Source: Bog-756 sp963704615 (lineage in GTDB: Bacteria > Actinomycetota > Acidimicrobiia > Acidimicrobiales > RAAP-2). Taken from it: 64,000 bases of DNA. Location: the NCBI GenBank assembly GCA_963704615.1, contig OY969923.1:3720001-3784000 (forward strand), read 5' to 3'. A model generated the notes under the pieces. That model was not told where the DNA came from, ran no database searches, and saw nothing but the letters and a program-made list of their open reading frames with translations. Position 1 is the stretch's first letter. Every line of letters begins with the position of its first letter. Shown here piece by piece: positions 1-10,454 of the stretch. A program made the position numbers and the translations under genes.

Positions 1-1182
1 TTGGGTCTGGCGGGCGCGGTCGGCCAACAGCTGGGCCACCGCGTTCTCGACCAGCCGGCGCCGGGCGTTGTGGCTGCCCGGTCGGCGGCGGACCACATCC
101 ACGATCTGCCGACTGTCCTCGACGGTCAGCCGCAACATCAGCGCCCCATAGGGAATGGCCACGTCGTCGGCCAAGGCTCGCTGGCGAGTGCGGACGGCGC
201 GGGCCACGACCTTGGCCATGCGGGCGTCGCCCTTGAGGCGGGCCACCTCCACCGGGCCGTTGTCGCGGATGCGGATCTCGGGAACCAGGCCCGAGACAGT
301 CGACAGGCTGACCCCGGTCTCCCCCAGTGAGGGGAGCACCTGTTCGATATAGCGGAGGAAGAGGGGATTGGGCCCGACGACCAGTACTCCCTGCCGCTCG
401 AGGGGAAACCGGTGGGTGTAGAGCAGATAGGCGGCCCGGTGAAGTGCCACCGCAGTCTTGCCGGTGCCCGGCCCCCCCTGGACCACGAGAACGCCGGCCA
501 ACGGGGCCCGGATGATCTCGTCCTGCTCGCGCTGAATGGTGGCCACGATGTCGGTCATCCGCCCGGACCGAGCCCGATCCATGGCGGCCAGCAGGGCGGC
601 CGGTCCCCCAATGGGAAGGTCACTCAGGATCAACTCGGCGCTGTCTCCTCCTGCCCGGTTCGGGGGAAGGTCCTGACCTTCGACAGATTCCTCATAGCTG
701 GGTGATCCGGGGGATCCGGGGAGACCGAAGCGCTCGTCCTCGAGGCCGACGACCCGGCGACCTTCGAGAGCCAGGTGTCGACGCAGCACCAGGCCCTGGG
801 GATCCCGGCCGGTGGCCCGGTAGAAGGGCTCGGCGATCGGGGCTCGCCAGTCCACCACCAGGGGATCGTGGTCGGCGCTGTGGATGGCCAGGCGACCGAT
901 GTGAAAGGTCTCGACACCAGGCGTGCCGCCCGCCCCGTCCTCCCCGTCGTTCAGACGATCGATGCGGCCGAAGGTCAGGGCCTGGTCCCCGATGTCCAAT
1001 TGCTCGAGCCGGGCCATGCTGGTGCGGACGATTACGTCTCGCTCGGTGCGCGACTGGAATGTACCGCCCCGGCCCAGGTCGAGCACCCCTTCCAGCATGG
1101 AATTGGCGTCGCTTCGCATGGCGTCGAGGCGTGCGTAGGCCAAGTCCACGAACTCCTGCTCGCCCTGAAGCTCCGTCTCCAC
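1..1182 (-). CDS. helD: HelD-type RNA polymerase recycling helicase, N-terminal part (partial)
   Basis: Superfamily 1 UvrD-like ATPase of the HelD/HelR group, which binds RNA polymerase and removes it from stalled complexes; in other actinobacteria relatives give rifamycin tolerance (family knowledge). The frame stays open to the left edge, so only about 394 N-terminal residues are visible; whole members are roughly 650-750. Visible parts: an N-terminal helical segment (QGEQEFVDLAYARLDAM), a DPLVVDWRAPIAEPFYRA segment typical of the group at about residues 105-125, and a Walker A loop GGPGTGKTA at about 236-244 followed by ALHRAAYLLYTHRF. The GTG at 1182 has GGAGG five bases upstream; a TTG at 1194 in frame is the alternative. 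It diverges from the hemE operon. The identity rests on domain order, and HelD versus a generic UvrD/Rep helicase is settled by the WRAP-type segment. Confidence 0.85.
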   Translation of the reverse strand, partial: METELQGEQEFVDLAYARLDAMRSDANSMLEGVLDLGRGGTFQSRTERDVIVRTSMARLEQLDIGDQALTFGRIDRLNDGEDGAGGTPGVETFHIGRLAIHSADHDPLVVDWRAPIAEPFYRATGRDPQGLVLRRHLALEGRRVVGLEDERFGLPGSPGSPSYEESVEGQDLPPNRAGGDSAELILSDLPIGGPAALLAAMDRARSGRMTDIVATIQREQDEIIRAPLAGVLVVQGGPGTGKTAVALHRAAYLLYTHRFPLERQGVLVVGPNPLFLRYIEQVLPSLGETGVSLSTVSGLVPEIRIRDNGPVEVARLKGDARMAKVVARAVRTRQRALADDVAIPYGALMLRLTVEDSRQIVDVVRRRPGSHNARRRLVENAVAQLLADRARQTQ

Positions 1183-1289
1183 CCGCACCTCCAATCTGCT
1201 TCCCCTGGCTGAGGGGAACCCTCGATTGTATGCCTCCGGTCACGCCGGCGTGACTCGTGGATCGACGCCGGATGCCGCGCCCCTTCTCG

Positions 1290-1295
1290 TAGACT
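1290..1295 (+). promoter_or_regulatory. Putative -10 element (TAGACT) for the hemE operon
   Basis: TAGACT fits TANNNT and ends six bases before the ATG at 1302. That is the same spacing seen at several other starts in this window, so transcription would begin at or next to that ATG. No convincing -35 was found. Confidence 0.4.
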
Positions 1296-1301
1296 CAGGC
1301 G

Positions 1302-1394
1302 ATGGAACCTCGTGCCGACGTGGCCCCGACCACGGACGGTGGGGCACGCCGACGTGCAGCGGCACCCGCCGGCACCGTCACGGCCACCCGCTGA
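1302..1394 (+). CDS. Possible 30-codon leader ORF upstream of hemE
   Basis: ATG at 1302 opens a 30-codon frame (MEPRADVAPTTDGGARRR...) that ends in TGA at 1392-1394, four bases before the hemE ATG at 1399. It is in a different frame from hemE. The ATG lies six bases after a TAGACT -10-like element, so it would be read as a leaderless start. No protein family is recognised; the composition is Ala/Arg/Thr-rich. The arrangement would let ribosomes finishing the leader re-initiate on hemE, whose own ribosome binding site is weak (only GAGAG). The peptide itself may not matter. It could also be a chance frame in 70% GC DNA, so confidence is modest. Confidence 0.35.
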   Translation: MEPRADVAPTTDGGARRRAAAPAGTVTATR

Positions 1395-1398
1395 GAGC

Positions 1399-2535
1399 AT
1401 GACGGAGCGCAGCCGCGTGGGCTCATCCTCACCGGGCTCGCAGGGCTCAGCAGACTCGTCGGGCTCACCGACCCAACGGGAACGCTTCGACGATTCTCCC
1501 TTTATCCGGGCCTGCCGCGGGCTCAGTGTCGACCGGGTGCCGGTGTGGTTCATGCGCCAGGCCGGTCGGTCGCTGCCCGAGTACCGCGCCGCCCGCGGCG
1601 AAGGCAGCATCCTTGACGCCATCGCCCAACCCGAGCTGGTCGCCGAGCTGACCCGCCAACCGGTCGACCGTTACGGCACCGACGCCGCCGTCCTCTTCTC
1701 CGACATCGTGGTGCCGGTGGCGGCCATCGGCTTCGGCGTCGACGTGACCCCCGGAACCGGTCCGGTGGTGGCCGAGCCCTTCCGGTCCAAGGACGACCTC
1801 CAACGCCTGCGGCCTCTCGAGCCGACCGTCGACACGCCCTACGTCGTGGAAGCCGTGGGCCTCGTGTCGGCCCAGTTGGCGGTGCCGCTCATCGGATTCG
1901 CCGGAGCACCGTTCACGGTGGCCAGTTATCTGGTCGAGGGCGGCCCCTCCAAGAACTTCGCCCGGGTCAAATCGCTCATGCTGGAGGAACCGATCATCTG
2001 GCACGAGTTGGTCGAGCGGCTCTGCGACCTGGCGCTGGCCTCGCTGCGTTCGCAGCTGGACGCGGGGGCTTCGGCCGTCCAGGTCTTCGACAGCTGGGCC
2101 GGAATCCTCACCCCCCGGCACTACGAGGAGCTGGTCCTGCCGGCCACGGCCCGACTCTTCGCCGAGCTGGCCGACTCCCATCCCGGCGTTCCGACCGTCC
2201 TCTTCGGCGTCGGAACCGGTGAGCTGTTGACCTCGATGGCCACTTCGGGATGCACCGTGGTCGGCGTCGATTGGCGGGTCCCCCTCGACGAGGCCCGGCG
2301 CCGGGTGGGGCCCGGGATCGCCGTCCAGGGCAACCTCGACCCGGCCGTGTGCCTGACCACCTGGGAAGTGACGGCAGCCGAGACCCGCGAGGTGCTGGCG
2401 AGGGCTGGGGATGCTCCCGGTCACATCTTCAATCTGGGCCACGGCGTCCTTCCTGAGACCGACCCGGCCATCCTCGAGCGGGTGGTCGAGCTGGTCCACA
2501 CCGAGGGTCGCGCCGGTGTGGGCGCACGGCTGTGA
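1399..2535 (+). CDS. hemE: Uroporphyrinogen decarboxylase HemE
   Basis: Cytoplasmic enzyme that removes four carboxyl groups from uroporphyrinogen III to give coproporphyrinogen III. At 378 residues it is slightly longer than the usual 340-360 because of a Ser/Gly-rich N-terminal tail (about residues 1-30). Family marks: PVWFMRQAGRSLPEYRA at about residues 48-64 (substrate-binding Arg residues), LFSDIVVP with the conserved Asp, FAGAPFTVASYLVEGG, QVFDSWAG, and a C-terminal NLGHGVLPETDP. The ATG at 1399 was chosen because it follows the TGA of a short leader frame by four bases; an in-frame GTG at 1312 would add an untypical Arg/Pro-rich extension. First gene of the hemE-hemH-hemY-lnt run, with its stop overlapping the hemH start. 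Confidence 0.95.
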   Translation: MTERSRVGSSSPGSQGSADSSGSPTQRERFDDSPFIRACRGLSVDRVPVWFMRQAGRSLPEYRAARGEGSILDAIAQPELVAELTRQPVDRYGTDAAVLFSDIVVPVAAIGFGVDVTPGTGPVVAEPFRSKDDLQRLRPLEPTVDTPYVVEAVGLVSAQLAVPLIGFAGAPFTVASYLVEGGPSKNFARVKSLMLEEPIIWHELVERLCDLALASLRSQLDAGASAVQVFDSWAGILTPRHYEELVLPATARLFAELADSHPGVPTVLFGVGTGELLTSMATSGCTVVGVDWRVPLDEARRRVGPGIAVQGNLDPAVCLTTWEVTAAETREVLARAGDAPGHIFNLGHGVLPETDPAILERVVELVHTEGRAGVGARL

Positions 2536-3557
2536 CCGTTCTCCCGCCGACCGGTGTGCTGGTCATGGCGCACGGGACGCCGTCCGACCCGGCTGACATC
2601 GAGTCCTTCTACACCGCCATCCGACGGGGCCGGCCGCCGACCCCCGATCTCCTGGCCGAGCTGGTGAGCCGCTACGAGGCCATCGGGGGCACCTCGCCCC
2701 TGACCGAGAGAACCCGAGCCCAGGTCGACGGGCTCTCCGCCGCCTTGGCCGCATCGGACCCCGGCGCCTACCTGGTGCGCTACGGGGCGAAGCACACCGC
2801 ACCATTCATCGAGGACGGGATGGCCGACCTGGCCGGTGCCGGCGTGCAGCGGGTGATCGGCATCGTCCTCACACCTCACGAGTCGTCGCTCGGTTCGGGC
2901 GAGTACCTGCGCCGGGCCAAGGAGGCTGCAGCTGCGGCACAAAGACAGGCACCGGCATCGGCACCTGTCGCGTTCACCGCCGTCCCCTCGTGGCACCGAG
3001 CTCCTGGTTTCGCGCAATTGCTGGCGGATCGGATCGTGGGGACCCTCGGGTCGCTCGGGAGCGACGACCAGCGCACCGCGGTGATCTTCACCGCCCACAG
3101 CCTCCCGGCCCGGGTGGTGGCCGAGGGTGACCGGTACCCGGAACAGGTGGGGGAGACCGCCGCCGACGTCGCCGGGCTGGCGGGGCTGGCCGACTGGCGC
3201 GGCCTGACCTGGGGAGTGGCCTTCCAGAGCCCGGGTCGCACCGGCGAGCCGTGGCTGGGCCCCGACCTCCTCTCGGAGATGGGTCGGGTGGCGGAGGCCG
3301 GAGCGACCGCGGTGGTCGTGTGCCCGGTCGGGTTCGTCTCCGACCACCTCGAGATCGTCTACGACCTCGATATCGAAGCCGCCGCGGTGGCGCGCAACGC
3401 CGGGGTGGCATTCGCCCGGACCCCGTCCCTCAATGACGACCCGCGCTTCATCGGCGTGCTGGCCGACGTGGTGCGCCGGACGGCGACGTCCTCGCCGCCC
3501 GAACCGGGGCAGGTGTCGGCCGTGTCTGCCACCACCGGTCCGACACCCCCAGCGTGA
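2532..3557 (+). CDS. hemH: Ferrochelatase (coproporphyrin ferrochelatase, CpfC/HemH)
   Basis: Inserts ferrous iron into a porphyrin. In actinobacteria the substrate is normally coproporphyrin III, giving coproheme (family knowledge). 341 residues, the usual length. Seen: VLVMAHGTP near the N-terminus, EAIGGTSPLTERTRAQ, YGAKHTAPFIEDGM, the catalytic-His segment FTAHSLPARVV at about 181-191, FQSPGRTGEPWLGPD, and VCPVGFVSDHLEIVYDLDIEA at about 260-280 containing the conserved Glu. No C-terminal Fe-S cysteine cluster is present. The GTG start at 2532 overlaps the hemE stop (GTGA), and the stop overlaps the hemY GTG in the same way, so the three are surely translated from one message. Confidence 0.95.
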   Translation: MTVLPPTGVLVMAHGTPSDPADIESFYTAIRRGRPPTPDLLAELVSRYEAIGGTSPLTERTRAQVDGLSAALAASDPGAYLVRYGAKHTAPFIEDGMADLAGAGVQRVIGIVLTPHESSLGSGEYLRRAKEAAAAAQRQAPASAPVAFTAVPSWHRAPGFAQLLADRIVGTLGSLGSDDQRTAVIFTAHSLPARVVAEGDRYPEQVGETAADVAGLAGLADWRGLTWGVAFQSPGRTGEPWLGPDLLSEMGRVAEAGATAVVVCPVGFVSDHLEIVYDLDIEAAAVARNAGVAFARTPSLNDDPRFIGVLADVVRRTATSSPPEPGQVSAVSATTGPTPPA

Positions 3558-5128
3558 TCCGGCGGAAGAGACCGGCCGTCGCTGTGGTCGGCGGCGGCAT
3601 CGCCGGCCTGGCCGCGGCCTGGGAGCTGGTGGCGGGGTCGGACCACCAGGGAAGGGGTGGTCCCATCGTCCACGTCTTCGAGTCGGACAACCGGATCGGA
3701 GGGAAGCTCCGCTCGGCTGAGTTCGCCGGCCGCACCGTCGACCTGGCGGCCGACGCCTTCCTGGCCCGGCGCCCCGAGGCCACCGAGCTCTGCGATGAGC
3801 TCGGCCTGTCGGATGAGCTGGTCCCGGTGGGAGCGACCGGCGCCTCCATCTGGGCCCGCCGCCGGCTGCGGGCCATGCCCGACGGCCTGAACCTGGGCGT
3901 CCCGACCCAGTGGTGGCCCCTCGCCCTGTCGGGGATCCTGAGCCCGATCGAGTCGTTGCGCGTCTCCCGAGACGTGGTCCTGCCCCGCTTCGGGACCACC
4001 GGCCTCATCGGTGACCGGTCGGTCGGCGAGATCGTGGGCGACAAGCTCGGGCGACCGGTGGTCGATCGCCTGGTGGATCCCCTCATCGGCGGGATCCACG
4101 CCGGGTGGGTCGACGAGCTCAGCGCGGCCGCCACCTTCCCACTCCTCATCGCCGCGGCCCGCCAGCCCGGGAGCTTCATGCATCGGATGGGGCACGCCCG
4201 CTCGGCCCCCCCATCGGCCTCGGGACCGGTGGAGGCCGGCCCTCCTTTCTGGTCCCTGAGCGGAAGCACGGCCGACCTGGTCGACCGGCTCGCCGCGGCA
4301 CTCGGCGATCGGGGAGTAGGCATCCATGTCGGCGCCCCGGTCGAGGCCATCGAGGACGGCCGACCCGGCCCCGCCGGTGGGTCGCGGTGGATCCTGTCCA
4401 TCGGCGGCACTGGCGGTGCCGGTCATCGGGCCGAGGGGCCGGTGGAGGGCGGCTCTCTGGAGGTGGACGCCGTCGTTCTCGCCGTGCCCGCTCCCGAGGC
4501 GGCGGTGCTCCTCGCCCCCCATGCACCGGTTGCCGCCGGCATGCTCAGCACCATCGAGTACGCGTCGGTCGCCGTGGTCACCATGTCCCTCCCGGCGGGA
4601 ACCATCCGGGCGCCGCTGACGGGCACCGGCTTCCTCGTCCCCCGCACCTCGGTCATCGACGGCCGAGCGGCGTTGATCACCGGGTGCACCTACCTGGGCA
4701 GGAAGTGGCCGCACCTGGCCCGTCCCGGCGACGAGCTCCTCCGGGCCTCGGTGGGTCGGTTCGGCGACGACCGTCATCGCCAACTCGACGACGACGAGCT
4801 GGGCGCCTCCGTCTTCGGCGAACTGGCGGCCATGGTGGGCATCGACGGCACCCGGCTCGAGACGCGGGTCACCCGGTGGGACCGATCGTTCCCGCAGTAC
4901 GCGGTGGGCCACCTCATCCGGGTGGGCGCCATCGAACAGGACGTGGCCGAGCTCGGAGGTGTCGCCGTAGCCGGAGCCGCCTTCTCCGGTGTAGGCATCC
5001 CCGCCTGCATCGGGAGCGGCAGGGCCGCGGCGCGGCGGGTCCTCGCCTCGGTGACCGGCGAGGCCGGGGCACCGGGTGCACCGGGTGCACCGGGGGGCCG
5101 GCCGGGTGCCACCGGACCGGCTCGATGA
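3554..5128 (+). CDS. hemY: Coproporphyrinogen/protoporphyrinogen III oxidase HemY (CgoX)
   Basis: FAD-dependent, oxygen-using six-electron oxidation of a porphyrinogen to the porphyrin; with CpfC it forms the actinobacterial coproporphyrin-dependent branch. 524 residues, about 50 longer than most HemY. Dinucleotide-binding motif VAVVGGGIAGLAAAWEL at residues 10-26, then VFESDNRIGGKL (end of the Rossmann beta strand and GG motif), VDLAADAFLARRPEA, RRRLRAMPDG, and GGIHAGWVDELSA in the substrate domain. The C-terminal FAD segment is AVAGAAFSGVGIPACIGSG at about 471-489. The extra length comes from a Gly-rich loop near 275-300 and a Gly/Ala/Pro tail encoded by a 9-bp tandem repeat. GTGA overlap with hemH; ATGA overlap with lnt. 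Confidence 0.93.
   Translation: MIRRKRPAVAVVGGGIAGLAAAWELVAGSDHQGRGGPIVHVFESDNRIGGKLRSAEFAGRTVDLAADAFLARRPEATELCDELGLSDELVPVGATGASIWARRRLRAMPDGLNLGVPTQWWPLALSGILSPIESLRVSRDVVLPRFGTTGLIGDRSVGEIVGDKLGRPVVDRLVDPLIGGIHAGWVDELSAAATFPLLIAAARQPGSFMHRMGHARSAPPSASGPVEAGPPFWSLSGSTADLVDRLAAALGDRGVGIHVGAPVEAIEDGRPGPAGGSRWILSIGGTGGAGHRAEGPVEGGSLEVDAVVLAVPAPEAAVLLAPHAPVAAGMLSTIEYASVAVVTMSLPAGTIRAPLTGTGFLVPRTSVIDGRAALITGCTYLGRKWPHLARPGDELLRASVGRFGDDRHRQLDDDELGASVFGELAAMVGIDGTRLETRVTRWDRSFPQYAVGHLIRVGAIEQDVAELGGVAVAGAAFSGVGIPACIGSGRAAARRVLASVTGEAGAPGAPGAPGGRPGATGPAR
5069..5095 (+). repeat. 9-bp tandem repeat in the hemY 3' end
   Basis: Three copies of gcaccgggt/g in frame, encoding Ala-Pro-Gly three times in the C-terminal tail of HemY. 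Likely a slippage-prone, length-variable tail outside the folded enzyme. Confidence 0.8.
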
Positions 5129-6909
5129 CACCGGGCCCCCCCGCCCCGGCCCCGGTCTCCCCGCCACTGGCCGAGTCCACGGTCACCCCCCGCTGGCGTC
5201 CGTCCCGGGTGCGCATGACCCACAAACGGGGGTCCACCGTCGTGCCCCGCCGGGGGATGGTGGCGCTCCCCGCTCTCGCCTCGGGGGTGGGGCTGGCCCT
5301 CTCGCTTCCGCCCTGGGGCTGGTGGATCCTGGCCTTCCCCGCCGCCGGACTGCTCTGGTGGCGGCTCGGTGGTCTCCGGCCCCGGACCCGCCTGTGGGCC
5401 GGCTATCTGGCCGGACTCGGGTGCTACATCCCGGGCCTCATGTGGACGCGCTCGTTCACTGTTCCCGGCGCCATCGTCCTCATCGCCGTCGAGTCCGCCT
5501 TCACCGCCGTGGCCTGTCTGGCCGTGCCCGCCGGTCCGACCCTGGCCCGGGCCCTGGTGTACCCGGCGGCGCTCACCCTGGCCGAGGCGGCGCGGATGAC
5601 CTGGCCGTTCGGGGGCCTCCCGCTTGGGGGTGTGTTCCTGGGCCAAGCGGACGGCCCGGTCCTCGGGGTGGCCCGTCTGGGTGGTCCCCTGGCCCTCACC
5701 GCCGCCGTCTACATCGGGGGCGTCGGGGTGGCTGCGCTGGTCGAGGCGTCGGTGCGGGCCCTTCGCGACGGACAACGGGCCCGGCGATTCGCTCGCACCG
5801 ACTTGGAGACCTCGCTCCCGCCCGGCCCGGAGGCGTCCTCCTCGAGACCCGGCGGGGAGGGGCCGGCCGGCAGCGCAGGCGTGAGGCCCCGCGTCGGCGT
5901 GGTCCCGGATGCGGTGGCCGGCCTCGGTCCGCTGGCCCTGGTGGGCATCGTCGCCCTGGTGGCCGTGGTCCTGGCGTCGGTGGCCGGCGACCATGCCCCC
6001 GACGGAGGGGCGCCGGTCGGGACGGTGGCGGTGGCCGCCGTCCAGGGGGGCGGGGCCCGGGGCTATCGCAAGTCCCAGATCGATCCCCAGGTGGTCCTGG
6101 CCGCCCAGATGGCGGCCACCCAGAGCCTCGAACAACGCGACCACGGGGTCAACCCGCAGCTGGTGCTGTGGCCCGAGGACGTCGTGTCCGTGCCCACCCC
6201 GTTGTCCGAGTCGCCCGAGGAGGCGGTGCTGTCCAACCTGGCCCGCTCCTTGCACTCAACCTTGGTGGTCGGCGTCACCGAGAACGTCTCCTCCACCGCC
6301 TTCCGCAACGAGGTGGTGGCCTGGGGGCCGGACGGGACCTTGGTGTCCCGGTATGAAAAGGTCCATCGAGTCCCGTTCGGGGAGTATGTCCCCTACCGCA
6401 GCTTCTTCGCCCACCTGGCCAACCTCTCGAGCGTCCCCCTCGACGCCATCCCTGGCACCGGGAGCGGCCTCCTCCCCACGCCGGCCGCCCCTCTCGGGGC
6501 CATGATCTCCTATGAGGTGTTCTATGCCGACCGGGGTCGCTCGTCGGTGCGCGACGGCGCCCAGCTGCTGATCGTTCCCACCAACACGTCGTCCTACGCC
6601 ACGTCGCAGGTGCCAGGCCAGGAGATCGCCGCAGCCGAGATCCAAGCAGTGCAGCAGGGACGCGATCTGCTCCTGGCCGCGCCCACCGGCTACAGCGCGG
6701 CGATCACCCATCGCGGCCAGTTGTTGGAGCGCTCGGTGCTCGGCGCCCGCCAGATCGTGGCCACCACCCTCGCCCGCCGAACCGGCCTGACGGTGTACGT
6801 CCGCTACGGGGACCTGCCCATCCTTGTGGCTGGCGCCCTCGCCGTTCTGGCCGGGTGGCTGGTGGCCGGACGCCGCGGCCGAAGGGCGGCCACCGGTCCA
6901 CGACGGTGA
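5125..6909 (+). CDS. lnt: Apolipoprotein N-acyltransferase family protein with Ser at the nucleophile position
   Basis: Lnt transfers an acyl chain to the N-terminal Cys of diacylated lipoproteins on the outer face of the membrane. 594 residues: an N-terminal tail, six to eight membrane segments (about residues 40-330), a nitrilase-like domain (about 300-555) and a last membrane segment (about 565-585). Active-site marks: Glu in LVLWPEDVVSVP (about 350), Lys in YEKVHRVPFGEYVPY (about 411) and the second Glu in GEYVP. Where Lnt has Cys-Tyr-Glu this protein reads AMISYEVFYA: the codon at the nucleophile position is tcc (Ser), and no other extracellular Cys is nearby. Either an atypical enzyme or a family member with another role. 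Start ATG overlaps the hemY stop by ATGA. Confidence 0.8.
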   Translation: MTPGPPAPAPVSPPLAESTVTPRWRPSRVRMTHKRGSTVVPRRGMVALPALASGVGLALSLPPWGWWILAFPAAGLLWWRLGGLRPRTRLWAGYLAGLGCYIPGLMWTRSFTVPGAIVLIAVESAFTAVACLAVPAGPTLARALVYPAALTLAEAARMTWPFGGLPLGGVFLGQADGPVLGVARLGGPLALTAAVYIGGVGVAALVEASVRALRDGQRARRFARTDLETSLPPGPEASSSRPGGEGPAGSAGVRPRVGVVPDAVAGLGPLALVGIVALVAVVLASVAGDHAPDGGAPVGTVAVAAVQGGGARGYRKSQIDPQVVLAAQMAATQSLEQRDHGVNPQLVLWPEDVVSVPTPLSESPEEAVLSNLARSLHSTLVVGVTENVSSTAFRNEVVAWGPDGTLVSRYEKVHRVPFGEYVPYRSFFAHLANLSSVPLDAIPGTGSGLLPTPAAPLGAMISYEVFYADRGRSSVRDGAQLLIVPTNTSSYATSQVPGQEIAAAEIQAVQQGRDLLLAAPTGYSAAITHRGQLLERSVLGARQIVATTLARRTGLTVYVRYGDLPILVAGALAVLAGWLVAGRRGRRAATGPRR

Positions 6910-6985
6910 GTCGGCATCAACGACCGCCATGACGATCCACGACGGCCATCACCGAAACGAGGCGGGGCGACACCCGTGGTTCACG

Positions 6986-6991
6986 TAGCGT
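6986..6991 (+). promoter_or_regulatory. Putative -10 element (TAGCGT), leaderless start at 6999
   Basis: TAGCGT fits TANNNT and ends seven bases before the GTG at 6999. No good -35 is visible. Confidence 0.35.
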
Positions 6992-6998
6992 TCCGGGA

Positions 6999-7808
6999 GT
7001 GGACGACGCCGACGCCGTGATCGGGCACTACCAGTCGAGTCGCGAGGAGGAGCGCCTGATCACCGGGCTGGGTGGCTTGGAGTTGACGCGCACCCAGGAG
7101 ATCCTGCGTCGTCACCTGCCCCCTCCTCCGGCGGACGTGTTGGACGTAGGGGGCGGCACCGGGGTCCACGCCACCTGGTTGGCCGAGGACGGCTACCGGG
7201 TCCACCTGGTCGACCTCGCCCCCCGGCACGTCGACACGGCCAACGCCGTCCTGGGACCGCTCGGGGTCACCGCCGAGGTCGGCGACGCCAGACACCTCGA
7301 CCTCGACGACGCTTCCTTCGACGCCGTCCTGCTCCTCGGTCCGCTCTATCACCTGACGGAGCGGTCCGAACGATTGCAGGCCCTCTCGGAGGCGCGGCGG
7401 GTGCTCCGGCCCTCGGGCATCGTCGCGGTCGCCGCCATCAGCCGGTTCGCCTCGCTGTTCGACGGTCTGTCCCGGGGCTACCTGTTCGAGCCCGACTTCT
7501 TGGCCATCGTCGAGCGGGATCTGGCCGAAGGCCAGCACCGCAATGCCGATGACCGCCCGGGCTGGTTCACCACCGCCTATTTCCACCGGCCCGACCAGCT
7601 CAGGGCCGAGATGGACGAGGCCGGGCTGGCGGTGGTCGATCTCGTCGGGGTCGAGGGTCTCGCCGGTTGGCTCGGGCACCTGGCGTCCCGGTGGGAGACC
7701 GGGGAGGGACGGGACCTGATCCTCTACGCGGCCCGGGTCGTCGAGAACGAGCCCTCGGTCCTCGGCCTGAGCGCCCATCTGCTGGCCCTGGCCCGTGCGC
7801 CCGCCTGA
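6999..7808 (+). CDS. Class I SAM-dependent methyltransferase
   Basis: 269-residue soluble Rossmann-fold methyltransferase of the Methyltransf_11 type. Motif I is VLDVGGGTGVHATWLAEDG at about residues 47-65, the acidic residue after strand 2 is in VHLVDLAP, motif II/III is FDAVLLLGPLYHL at about 107-119, and ARRVLRPSGIVAVAAI is the post-III strand. The substrate cannot be told. The GTG at 6999 has only GGGA directly before it, and a TAGCGT element lies seven bases upstream, so initiation may be leaderless. It sits 90 bp after lnt and converges on the HAD gene. Not obviously part of the heme operon. Ubiquinone/menaquinone or small-molecule methylation are both open. Confidence 0.85.
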   Translation: MDDADAVIGHYQSSREEERLITGLGGLELTRTQEILRRHLPPPPADVLDVGGGTGVHATWLAEDGYRVHLVDLAPRHVDTANAVLGPLGVTAEVGDARHLDLDDASFDAVLLLGPLYHLTERSERLQALSEARRVLRPSGIVAVAAISRFASLFDGLSRGYLFEPDFLAIVERDLAEGQHRNADDRPGWFTTAYFHRPDQLRAEMDEAGLAVVDLVGVEGLAGWLGHLASRWETGEGRDLILYAARVVENEPSVLGLSAHLLALARAPA

Positions 7809-7850
7809 ACCGGCAGGGTCCGACCACGGTCGGCCGTCCGTCGCCCGTGT

Positions 7851-8344
7851 CTACTCGTAGTACCCCGAGTGGATGTACACGCACGGGATGCCCTCGGCGT
7901 GGAACATGGCGAAGTTGTTGGGGTCGTCCTCGAAGGCCAGCCTGAGGTCGAACCCGAAGGAGCGCAACTCCTCCACGCTGTCCTTCTTGTACCAGGTCAC
8001 CTGTGAGTAGTCCCCCCGCGATCGCATGACCAGCAGGTCCCACCGCAGCTTGTACCGGTCCAGCCAGGCCAATGTCTGAGGCTGCACCCGCATCGGCCGA
8101 CCGGTGAGCAGGATCACCTGCAGGCGGGAGTCGAGCAGCTCGAGGACACGGGCCAGCTCCTCGATGACCGGGTCGTCGCCACACGCGTTGAAGAAGGCGT
8201 CCCAGTCCCGTCGCCCGCGTTCGATGAAATGCTGGCGACCGACGGCATCGGACAAGACGCCGTCCACGTCGAAGACCACCGCCGGGCCCGGCGACTCGAT
8301 GGGCGCGTCGTGCCACGCCCAGTTGGCCGGCCAGGTGACCGGGT

Positions 8345-8348
<4 letters not shown>
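7851..8348 (-). CDS. HAD-family phosphatase resembling the polynucleotide kinase 3'-phosphatase domain
   Basis: 165-residue HAD-fold hydrolase. Motif I FDVDGVLSDA at about 26-35 (nucleophile and acid Asp), motif II LLTGRPMRV at about 79-87, motif III Lys in TWYKKDSVEEL, motif IV FEDDPNN at about 139-145. The segment RPMRVQPQTLAWLDRYKLRWDLL followed by MRSRGDYS resembles the phosphatase half of T4-type polynucleotide kinase, so an end-processing phosphatase for nucleic acid or nucleotide is possible; the sequence does not fix the substrate. The GTG at 8348 overlaps the acs stop (GTGA), so it is co-translated with acetyl-CoA synthetase, an odd partner. Convergent with the methyltransferase gene 42 bp away. 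Confidence 0.8.
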
Positions 8349-10381
<2,033 letters not shown>

Positions 10382-10454
10382 CGCTCCCCACTCCTTCATC
10401 CTGGCGGTCGGACGCTCCGCCTCGACGCGCCTCAGCCTAACGCCGGTGGGCCTC

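Noticed and set aside
3088..3411. Arg/Pro-rich minus-strand frame inside hemH
   Set aside because: Compositional shadow of the coding strand.
4105..5124. Long Arg/Gly-rich open frame running into lnt from within hemY
   Set aside because: It is the shadow of hemY in another frame; Lnt similarity begins only after the ATG at 5125, which overlaps the hemY stop.
3359..5167. Long minus-strand open frame opposite hemY
   Set aside because: Antisense frame caused by high GC; composition lacks domains and the plus strand encodes a full HemY.
7809..7850. Terminator between the methyltransferase and HAD genes
   Set aside because: Only a short CCGA/TCGG stem is possible in the 42-bp gap, too weak to list.
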